Source of the DNA: Hyalella azteca
Taxonomy: Eukaryota > Arthropoda > Malacostraca > Amphipoda > Hyalellidae
Direction: 5' to 3'
DNA: 64,000 nt
Assembly: GCF_000764305.2 (NCBI RefSeq)
Contig: NW_025931949.1
Coordinates: 744,001-808,000, forward strand
This document shows positions 28,201 to 40,200 of this stretch, piece after piece. The notes beneath the pieces were generated by a model, which saw only the letters and a program-made list of their open reading frames with translations, made no database searches and was not told the DNA's origin. The translations under genes and the position numbers were made by a program. How positions within the stretch are numbered: position 1 is the stretch's first letter; each line of letters begins with the position of its first letter.

Positions 28201-31200
28201 TTGTTAGCGAATGGATGATTGTAGGCCGCCAATGGCCCTCAATTGGGCTTGGCGGTCACCCAAACCACGATAACCCATGCTTGGACATCCCATTTAGTCT
28301 TGAACAGTAAAAATTATTGCATCAATGAGTGGATCGAGTCGAAGAGCTCGACTTGCTGCTTGCACGACTCGTTTGGTGTCGAAGTGTTGCTCCAGGTTCT
28401 TGTCGACATGCCTAGCTTCTCGTCTTTAGCTTACATGTATCGTCGAATCATGCCATGAATTACCGTTATCCGCGCAGCTACATTCTCACAATTATATATG
28501 CAGAAAATATATCAAGTGACCTCTCACTAGATATATTTTTATCTCGTCTGAGCAATTAATCAGAATTGCGTGACATCAGGAAGATGGAACAAAATTGGTG
28601 GCGACAACAGCTTGAGAAGGAAGCAAGGGAAGACGCTTCCCAGTTGTGGCTGTGTATGATAAAGAGGTGTTTGTGAGATGTGCTCTTCAGCACGCAGCAA
28701 TGAATCGGAGAAAACTGCCGCGCTTCAGGCGCGCAGCACTGAAAGTCTGATGAATGGCATCTTCGTGCGACTCTGGCGTGGATGCTCCTGCGCCGAAACG
28801 TGAAAAGAACATTTTCAAATATTTCCAACGCGTTCAGCATGATCGGCGTTAATTTTTTAGTCAACTTATCTGACTGTCTATAGCCTGATTAGCTGTTCTA
28901 AATCATTTAGAGATCAGAGATGCAGAGAAATGTTTACATGTAGAAAACAGTTATTTTTATCGTGGTAAACTATTTTTTGTTATATTTCCACGTTTAAGTA
29001 CGAAGTTTCTCTCAGATTACTTTGTATGTGTACCGTCCCTGACTACCAGTGCGTATGTAGCACGTCTGGCCCGTCGTTCCCTCGTGACTACAAGTCGCTG
29101 TTTTTATCTGGGATGTATACAGATGCTCGCGAGCTGCCGGGACTTCCGTCACCGCCAGTGAAATGCGCGCTCAACTTATGCTGGCATCGCCACCACAGTT
29201 GCTAAACTTTCATTATTTATTCAAAATTATTTACTGGATGCTCTTTTCTGCAGTTTTGCCTACACTTTATTATTTTCGCCTTATTTTACCTTCCTCGAAC
29301 AAAAGGCGGTTTTCCTTTTAAGGGCCATTATTTATAATTACCTTCCATGAAAAATGTAAATGTAAGCGATTTTTAATGCAAATGTACAGTATGAGTTCAC
29401 CAATTTATTCTAGATAAATATCTTGCAGTTGGACTTAAGAGTTTTTCGTATTATTTTAGTTTATATTTGACTTGGTTGAGGCTTGTTCCTGTACCCTAGT
29501 CGAGGTCTTCAGCTGCTTGGAGCTTGACCACGCATCAGCCGACCACGATAGCGCTGCAACAGAACGCCTCTTGTGCTGGGTGCTCATTATGATTCGATCT
29601 TAGCTTCAAATGTCAACCAATATCTATGCGTACGCATGCTTGCTGGCATCATAAATGGTAGCCACTCAGTTTCACGGCATGTTCCGTGCTCAGGTAGTGA
29701 CTTTATTCGGGTCTGGGGCGAATCAGTTTCAACCATGTCTGAACAGTCGCTCCTATGTATATTTCGATTTAAAATGCGTGCAGACGGAGGCTTAATATGT
29801 TTAGAAACGTATTCCTCGTTTGATTACTCAATAAAAATGCATCACCGTATCTCAATCAAAGTGCACCATCGAGTATTATAGTTTTTTGTTCATTGTTGTT
29901 TGAAAATCATTTTCAATAGGTTTCCTTATTCGGAGTGTGCATTCCAGACAACGAGAATTTGCCAGGATCATTGTTCTAGTTCTTCGGCAGGGACAAAAGA
30001 TAAATGTGATGTTTTGATACCGAGATATTTCACTTTTTAATTCTAATTACTTTACATTAGAAACCCATCAAATTCATGTCTGCAATATTCACTGTCTTGT
30101 TCGTTATTGTTGCCGCTCTGACTAAGTAAACAAAAGGGCCGCAAAAGAGGGATCATGTTGGTGTGTGTGGCACCATTTAGCTGCATCAGTTCCCGCACAA
30201 GCAGCCGCTTTGGCCCGGGAACACAAGCGAGCAGCAGAAGCTCGACTCTATTTTTACCCTTGAGCCGGAAGCTTCGTGTCGGCCTGTGGGACAGGCCACA
30301 GTTTATCTGCGTTAGTAGCCAAGCTCTCGTTTGTGGGCCTGGAATCCTTACGTCCATTACTCTAATTAGGCTCTCGTTTTTTTTGCCCGACGAACGGAGG
30401 AAAATGAGACCTTTGCAGGATACGGAAAAAAGGTCCACTCATGGACGATTGACCCTCGTCGTCTGCTCAAGCCTGTGACGTCGTATCATGCCTAAGGAGA
30501 CTCATATTTTACAGTCCGATGGCTCTTGCTATTGTGCATAGCTTTTTATAATAAACACGTTGAATTTTATTCTTTGTTGTTATTTTTAGGTTTGCCATTT
30601 GATGTCGTTCAATGAATTAAGCCAGCAGACTTTTTGTCTCTGTTATTCTCAGTTTTTGCTTCTTATTATTTTCGGCTAAGACTGCTGCTTTGCGATCATC
30701 TTTAATAATTTGCTTCCTTGGTTAACTTCCTGCGCTATAACTACTGTAGTGAATAATTATTTACTCGCTCCTTCGAAGGTAGCAATTATTTGCTTGCAGT
30801 TTCGAATTTTTTCTAATTTCAAAGGAACTGCATGAAGGATAACTCGAAGTTCTATTTCTCAGAAATAAATAATTTCAATTGGATCGCTTGAAGTTTTATC
30901 GATTTTTTTCTCCCCAATATATAAAATTTAACTCTGATAACTCCATCTGACTTATACATTGTCTTTTCTTATGTACATGAATTTTATTGGTACTAAGACA
31001 AGCTATTTAATTTCTTTACAAAAATTTTAACTCATTAAATCGCTTTGTCCCGAAATAACACGGCTTGACCTTGCCTTCTCTCCGTGCTATGGTCCACGCG
31101 GTCAATTTGGGCCCTGCATTGCTGCTTATCCTAAGCTCAAATTGCTGAGTTTTCAAAATAAGAGACGTGCGAAATTTCTTTTCGCTTTTTGAGTGTTTCT

Positions 31201-34200
31201 GAGTTTCGGATGATATTTATTTTATGGTGCATCCGATGTGAATAATCAGCATGTTGTCTGCTTATTTTATTTTTAATTACATAATTTCGAGAAATTTGAG
31301 AGTTAGTTTGTTCCTTTAACCAATGATTAATCAATACACATTATATTCCAGCATTCCAGTATGAACCAATTTTCGAAACATTCCATGAGAATGTAAAGCA
31401 TTTTGTTTATCAATGGAAATGATTCTGTGATAGTAGTGATATTGGAGGAATTTCGGACCACACAGTGTCCGGACGCTTCTCAGAAGATAGCCTTGCGGTG
31501 GCCCACACCATTCGCCTTGGTGTGGAGCCGTATTAACGGTGCTCCTTATCAATTTGAAAATTATCCTTTATGCTGCCCAAACTGTGACGATGCGTGCTCA
31601 ATGCAATATTAGTTGAAGTAATTTATGTAAACATAAAAGTCTATCAATCAGAACAACGAAAATAAATTCTCTATTGCTAGTATTACGCTAGGGTCGAGGC
31701 TGCGTAAAGCCTTTTGTTGGTGTGGCTCAGCCGGAACATGGCCGAGCAAACAGTGGGTGTAGCAACTGTTGAAGGATCGATGCAACAGCAACAAAAGAGC
31801 AGTTATTATCAACAGCAGCATTTTTCTCCACAATTCCAAGGACCTATTACGACCTCTCAGTCTCAGGATCAATCTCCACCCGCGGGAACAATCCACTCAT
31901 CCGCCACTCTAACTCTAGACCCTGTATCTGGACAAGCTCTCACCATGGAACAACAGCAGCAGCAGTACCGGCAGTCGGGCTCTCACGTGAGTTGTGTCTC
32001 CGACAAAGTTGATGCCCGGGCCGAAGCCCTCAAAGAAAAAGAGGCCCTCGAAGATCGCCTCGAAAGAAGCGTAAGTGGTCTAAGTGGGCGGATACAAACC
32101 TGCGATGGCCCAACTGTCCCGTATGATCCACAGTGCGGATGCATTGCGCCAATTCCGCCTTATCCTACGACTCCTAAGTAAGTCTGAAAGGAGTGTCCTC
32201 GCAGCTTCTATATTCATCGTATTATTGCACTGAGCATATACAGTATTTCGTTCATTTAACTGAAAAATAATCACCAGTGTACTGTTATGTGTGACTTCTC
32301 TATTGTAATGCGTGTAGAAAATTTTAAACTTACTTTTTTATCAATTCGGATTTGAGTAATAATGTAAGAATTTTTTCATATCCAAGGAAAAATTAGCTCT
32401 AGTTTTCTTTGAAGATTTACGATTGACTTAATTCGTGCTACACGCAATTTATTGTGTTATTACTTTACAAAAACCCTTGCGTTGTATCTAGTCTCGTTCA
32501 TTGATATCCTTATTTTTTACCTCAATGTGATCTCACAGCTCACCTAGTGAGAATATTTAGTCTAGAATGTGGTAAACTTTGCCTTGTCAGTATGAAGTTT
32601 GTTTGGTGCGATATGGGGCACGTCACTGGAGCATAGCAACAGCCTGAGCTGGTGTTGCAATTGGTCGCGCCTTTACAGCGTCGAGCTTGTGGCGCGAGCG
32701 TTTCCTTGACTACAGCTCGCCTTGTGTGTGTATATTGATTGGTAGCGGCGCTCTCAGCTTCCCCACTTCTTACTCTTCTCTCGGAAAGGCCACTCACTTC
32801 GCACGTTTGGCAGCCTTTATCCTGGCATAGGCTTAGAGAGCCTTTTTTCGTTGCCTCGTGCGTGATTTTTCGTATTACTCTGTTGCTCTTTATAATATAA
32901 ACCAGAAAGTAAACTCTAACTTCAAAAATCTGTTTTTTTTTCTATACCAAGACTATCTTTGTATTAATAAATTGATCAAATTGAACACGTTGCTTTGCAC
33001 TGTATTCGTGCATATAATGCTTTGTATTGATAGCTTGTTGTAGCTCACGCGTTATGGCTTGTTACCGAATACAGCGGCTCGTTTGATGCCACTTGAATCA
33101 TCGTTAATGAAGGCTTTCAAAGTCGTGATTAATGAAACAAACAGTCATTAATCTGATAACTTGAGCCCCCTACTTCTCGGTGTGCACTGCGGTGCGAAGC
33201 AGTTCAAACGTGCGCACTCGATCGTTTTAATGCAGATTGCGGCAAGAATCTACGTTTCGCTCAACAAAGCAAATCCTCATTACACAATGTTTTAATCTTC
33301 TGAAGTTTTGAAATATCTACGTTGTTTCCGATCGGACGTAAGGATTTTTTTTCTGGAGTAACGTTACACAAGTGAAGCGTTTCAAATCAAAGACAACATT
33401 CGTGTCATCGGTTTCATGTCGCTATTTGCAAAGTTTTTGCCCACTATTTCACTAAGAAATATTCAATGTAACTAAATGCCCGGTTTTCATCAGGACGTCG
33501 TCGTTCATCACGTTGTCGATGCTGTACGCGACTCTGCTGATCGTCGTGTGCCTGGGCTTCTTGCTCTCTGAAGTTCTCACTCACAATGTTCCTCTTTACT
33601 ACTACGAGGTGAGTTGCCTTACAGATTCCGCACTTAACTTCGTTGCTGTGAACAGTGCGCTATTTTGTTCTACTGCACTGGGGCTGTATTATCAAAACTT
33701 GGTAAGTACGCAAAATCGACTTATGTGTGGCGTAAGTGTTGCTATGAAGACGTAACTCTAGAGGTGGTATTATCAAAATATTTGCGCGGCAACCTACGTA
33801 ACGTAACTGTACGCCTGTTGGTCAGGTGGTCAACGCGAAAGACTTGCCTAATGTTCGTAACTACGCCGTTGGCAGAATGGTATAGAGCAAGTTTGATTTA
33901 CTCTTCCCTGATCGGAAATAAGTTATTAAAATCACTTATTTCATACTTGAATAATTTTTTTAGGGTTTTTAATGGAATATTCTTCAAATTCCGTGGGTTA
34001 TACCCTTATAGGACAGAACTCGGATTAGGTATAACCTTAACTTTTGATCCTGGAAATAGGCAGGTTTGGTAGATTTTTAATAATTAGCAGCAACTTGAGT
34101 GCTTGTTACACATCATTCGAACACATAATATCAACTACATAATTTGGGCAGCAATGCCTTGCTATATTAATCATGCAATTCAACCGATTGCAGGCGTTTT

Positions 34201-37200
34201 TCACGTACCTGTATGGAGGCAGCATTCTGTTCCTGTTGTACGTGTTCTGCTACCTTCTCACCGGCTCTGGAGGACCTCCAAAACCTAAAAATTCTCAGGT
34301 GGTGTTACTGGTAGAATTAATTATTGGATCAATTTTGTTAAGTTCTGTTTAATTTTGTTTCAGTTTAATTATCATATTATGAGTCATTCATATCATTCTC
34401 ACGACTGCCAGTGAAGCATTACGCGATTGCAATGAGGTGACTAGTTAATCTGTTCACACTCCGGCCCATGAACCTTATTGTTGTTGTCTTCGTCGATTTT
34501 GTACTCCTGCAGTGTACAAATAAAACATATTGTACCATGACTAATTTATTTGAGCATTAGTTTGCAATATTTGCATGCCTATCTGTATTCGATTTTATAA
34601 ACAATATTTTCACTTCAATGTTTCGTGGTATGTTCTGTGTGGTTTTAGATTTTAATTTAGTTCTGGCTGGTAGACAATTATAACTCGCTTTCTTCACCTT
34701 CGTTTTGGTGCCTGTTATTCATCCTTAACTGCTTTAACAGTGTTAGGAGGTTCTCAGAGTTTTCCTTGCTGCCCCCAGTAAATAATAAGTTCAAATCATC
34801 CGTAAAGAGTAGAACCACTAAAAAAATTCGTTTTTCGTCAAACATCGCTGAAGGTTTTGAACTGGAATCTGATATCAGTGAAAATAATTGCAGATAGCAG
34901 TATCCATGAGTAATAGTAAATTGTATTAATCATTTATATCGAATCTCACCGCTTGAAATCTGGCCTGCTTCAGCATCTAAATTGGTTTTTAGTTCAAGGG
35001 TTTTAGTTTCCACTTGGGCTAATAATCAGAATATTTTCATTTGGTCCGAATGCACATGACAATAAAGTTGTATTCACGGCAGGGCCCTCACTCCGGCCAA
35101 TACAATGTGCCCGACTATGATGAGTATTATTCAAACGAGGAGGTGAGTCTTCATTAGTTGCCCACCGTGTTAATAAAGGGCTGCTTCTGTTTAACATGGC
35201 CGCGATGTTAAATTCAGCAATAAATAAACCTGCCAGTGTCAAGACTACTTTAACGCTTTGCTTCCATTAACCATTTCGCTCAACTGCTACTCCGTGTTTA
35301 ATTAATGGTGGCATTTTTCGGTGATTAGTTTCGAGTGCTGGTTCATGTTTGTTTTTTGCTTTCTGCTTGTCGATTCGCTTAGGGATATTTTCCAAGTTGT
35401 CATTTTCACAACTATTTTGAACAGAGTTTTCCTGGGTGATTGCGCGGCCGCTACATAAGTAAAATTAACACAGTAAGATGAGTATCGTGTATAGCTTTGC
35501 GATTTGGAAAACATTGTATTTTGGCTCCTTCCGGTCCGTACTCAGCGATGTGAGCTCCATTGGCGTTTACTTACATTAATACGTGAGTTCTGCTTTGATT
35601 ATAGATCCGTATTTATAAACAAGTTCAAGTGAGGTGTTGTTGACTCTCATTTTAAATGTATTCAATTTGAATGTATTCATGGAAACTAACCTGCAAGCCT
35701 TCAACAAGTGTAAGTGTTACTTTAACAAAATGCTGCCACTAAAATTTAGATTTAATCTTGTGCTGCCAAGAGAAAATGTCAATTTTCTGAAAATGTCTAA
35801 TCACTTTACAGAACCAGGAAACCACTTCATCTTGGGTAATTCTCGTAAATTTTTCGATTTTTTTTACAATGCCAATTTATGGTATTTGTGACAAGGTTCT
35901 CATTTATTGATCTAATCTTGGTTTGGTTCTCATTTTTTCCCACACTCACAACGCGTCCTTTTCATTATCTTCGATTGTCTCATTTGTCTATTCTAATTTT
36001 ATTCCATTCTTATGCAACCTGCGATCTTATGCATCGTAACTTATTTACTTTCATTATATCGCTTCTATTAACTTTTACAGTGTTTCAAGTTCAAGACTAC
36101 TTACTACCTATTCGTTCTTCCAGATTCGTATTGTTTGGATTCATCGTTAATTGGTTCATCCATCCATTTATCCGTTGACTGTCTTTTTATTAAATTTTCT
36201 CTATACGTTCAACATGCTGTTCATAACTAAGTTTATCAATGATAAAAAGATAAAAGGCAATGTTGAGATTTGAATAGCTTGCCAAAGTTCGCCAGTGTTT
36301 ACCGTTGTCAGGGTGCATCGTCCTCCCAGAAGCGTAAAGGCGAGGAGGCTCCAGGTGATGAAACGTCCCCTACCACTGAGAAGCTCACCGGCCCCGCGAC
36401 GCCACCAAAACCGCGCAAACATAAAATTTCCGACAACGAACACAGCCACGGATCGTTTTTCCTGCGCATCGGGGCTATTGGTTAGTACCTAGACGCATAC
36501 GAAATTGTGCTATTAGTTTCATTCACCACCCCATACTGCAAATTGTTTCCTTCTGTGATATTTTATTTTCTATAATTATTCAATTGATCAATTAGTATAG
36601 TACCGTATAGTATCTTCGGCATTGAAGAATAGTCCTAGATAGGCCTGTCGCCGATTCTTGTACTTTTCTTGACTAGACTGGCCTTTTGGTCAAATCTTTT
36701 CAACGGACGGCAGATTTAAAATCGCTTCTAGATTTCAGTTGTTCCCTTAGGATTTGTTGCCTTTTGCATCTAGAATTTATATTATGTAATGTATTTATGT
36801 AGAGTTATGAGTAAAAAATTTCTGCTTCATGTAGCTGGAACAAATTTTTACCTTAATTCTCATTCTAATTTTGTTTAATGTGTTGAACTTTAGCTATTGC
36901 TTAACTCACAACAATATTAACCGTATTTTTCTGTCGAACGGATAGTTTCCTCACTCTCTTACGAGTTGTCTAATCCTCTATTTCCGATAAGACTTATTTT
37001 ACCTTGCAACTAACGATATTTCTTTGTTCTTGCAGCTTTTGGTCTTGGCACGATGATATACAATGGCCTGGAGTTCGGCGTGTTCCTGGAAATCCCTCTG
37101 AGCTCTCCCTGCCACATGATCTTGAGAGGCGTCAACCCTATCGCTCAACTCGTCTTCACATTCATGCAAATGTACTTCATCTTCATGAACGCTCGAGTAA

Positions 37201-40200
37201 GAAACATTTATTTCTCTGAAACAAGCGATTGATATTACCCATAACAGCCGGATCGATATACTACACACGCTGATTTTTCTGAGTGCACCTCTAACTAAAC
37301 GCTAACTATCAAATAGAATTTTATGTTGTCAAATTGTATTCTGGATGCCAATTAAAAATTTTGTTATCACAGCTTTATTCAAGACATGCATTAGGAAAAG
37401 TTCATATTCCTCTGTTAGTATAATTTTCCCCCTTTATCCTTCATTCTGACTAAAAATTATCTAGGTGCTAGCTATGCTCTTATGTCTAGGTTACCGCTTT
37501 TCTATTATTTTCGCCTATTTTACAGCTGAACATCCACAAGTTCAAGGTGATCGCTCGCTTTGGCCTGATGCACATGGTAGCGACGAACGTGTGTGTCTGG
37601 ATCAGAACGCTGGTGCGCGAGAGTCTCAAGGAGATCAACGAGTTTAAAGTGTCTCAAGGTAGCAGCGGCGAAGACTACATGATTATGGGTACGTTGACCT
37701 GCATAGTATCGATGGTTCACATCCAGTGACTGCAGCTTAGAGAAATTATAACCTAATCGCTGCGGGTGCGATGATATTCTGCTTTTCTTATGTATCAAAA
37801 CGCCATGTATCTTTAAATCTTCAAACTTCGCGTGACCTGTTCTAGCTATGTTTTGTTTTTGGGCAGCAATCACTTTTTCTTAAATGCATCAGATGGATGT
37901 AATTAGTATATGGTACTCTACTCTAAACAAACTGTCCACAATTCTCAACTGAACTGTGTTGTTAGTAGCTTGATCGTATGGGACAACATGTGAGATGTTT
38001 AGAATTGTGTGAAACAGCTTGTGTTTGAACATTTCAGTATAAAAATTCGTGTGCGTATCTTGTATAAATTTGTGGGGGTACCTGAGGTGTGCACGATTTC
38101 CGGACATTTTGTAGTTCCTTGTTTCTTTTCCGTGCAGTGTAAGTTTTATTCTAAATTGTCGCAAGACCTGAACTGTTCACGAATTTTTTAAACGCCAAAA
38201 GTATTCTTCCATAGACAAAAATGTCTCCATATCTAATCGAATAATAAACTAGCTCAACTAATCATGTGGATGACTTGTTTTACAAAAAGAGGAGAAAATG
38301 TTTCACTGTATGCATTTTATCAAAACTGATTTTATTCTATACTTAAATATTGTGCCTACTCTATTATGACGTACGTTTTCGTCTTCTATTCTACCTGTGA
38401 CATCAAAACGCCTCTTCGCCTGCTTTTTCATCCCTTATATATTGGAATATTCTTTCATCACTATTAATGACTGTTCCCTTGCTTTTCATTCTAAAACGGA
38501 CTTTTTCAATTTCACTGTCAACTTCTTCTCGTGATTTTTTTTCGTAACTTACATTTTTTCTGGATTTGATACATTGCTCCATATATTATTCCATCGCTTC
38601 CGTGTATTCTTCCATCATATCCAAATATTCTCCCATCGCTTCCATGTATTTTTCCATCGCTTATTTATTTTTTCCATCACTTCCATATATTCCTCCATCA
38701 CTTACATTCACGTCTCCATTACCTTCTCCCGTCTTCTCAACGACTCTAACTCCCTGTTGCGCCACTTCTGACGTCCGCGTCGTCTTGGTTTGTTCCGCGT
38801 TCCGCTGGCCACTTTCTGTCTGCCTCCATAGAGGGCATCCGACGCGCCCTCGAGAGGAACGGGCTACTCGCCCCCAACCGATACCTCTACAACCTTGACG
38901 AGTTCATCGAAATGCAGGAGATTAATGATACAATGGTTGCTGGTAGGTTTTGAAGTGTCGTGTGGACGCTTCTTGTTTTCGCATGACCATTAGAATATTA
39001 TTAGCAACACTGACACTGTATGCTGTTCTTGGTCATCATTCGCATGCTATGGCATTGTTTTCATTTATTTTTCTTAGGTTGTAATTTCAAGGAAGTTTGC
39101 GTTTCATAGCGTACAAATATTAATTTCGGGATAATTTAAGTACACTTAATTCTTCATTCAATTATAGTGGTTTGTAAATCTTCAGTTTGGAATAAAACAC
39201 TCAAGATTTTCTTCTATTTCTCTGTGGATAAAATTGCACTCCGCTGTTTCATCTGTGCTTCGTAAGGTAAGACACTGCACTGTTCTGCTAAATCTTAAAT
39301 GGGCTTTACGGTTCATTTCGGTTTGGTTTGAATAATTTTTTCTTGTGCTTCTAGTGGGGATTCTTGTATATCGCTATTTTAGGTACCATGCCTGCGGTAC
39401 AATAGATTTTTTATTTAAATTTTTAACGCTTATTTGGTCTCCCATGCCCTGAAGTGAGTTTTTCATCTTATATCAAATTGCACGCAACTGCGAATTTTTT
39501 GTTTTGTATGCTTTTTCCGTCTTATGATTTTAATTCTAAAAGCTATTACCTCGGCTGTTGAGCCTGAGCCGCACTCCGGGCAGTTATATGCTGGTTCTTA
39601 CTTTTGATGAAATCACTCGTTCTGATGAATCGTGCTGCGGTGAGTATTAATAGACATCTCGATATGGTAAAATTATAGATTAGTACACTTGAATTTATGT
39701 GCGATTTTGAACTTTAACATTTTTATCAATTCACTAGGAAGTTTTGCCAAGACTTATATCACAGTATTGATGTCATCTACTTACAATCATTGACATGCAA
39801 GCTCACACGGTTACTTGGTTGTGCAGCGAGCCGACGTCTCACCCAAGAAGACATCATGAACCGAAGCTGCGGGCGCGTCGAGATCATGGGCAGCATTGTC
39901 TCAGATTCCGCTCCTTACCTCTACCCCTTCATCATCGAATACTCCCTCATCGCAGCCTGTGTCCTCTTCATCATGTGGAAGCACATTGGACGTAGCCCCA
40001 AGTAAGTTAACTTATAATGTTTCTGTTCGATTTTCTCATCGCAGGTTAGTGAGAATGAGAAGCTTCCAGTGAATAATGCTGATTGATTAGTTATTGGTCC
40101 TTGGAGACTTTTTTGGTGTCTTTTTACGTGCTTATGCATGCCTCTGGAAACTGTTTTGAATGATAAAACTTGAACGAACGTTTCTAGGGTTGATTCATTT

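Larger units (their letters stand above)
5087..31737 (+). other. 26.7-kb intron between distal and proximal N-terminal exons
   Basis: T-rich, AT-rich sequence with many tandem and dispersed repeats (listed separately) and no exon that could be supported. Local GC-rich patches at about 22780-22880, 26280-26500 and 30180-30330 have no clear coding signal. They could hold untranslated first exons or regulatory DNA. Confidence 0.6.

Noticed and set aside
37520..37873. 117-codon minus-strand frame
   Set aside because: Antisense shadow of the otopetrin TM5 exon.
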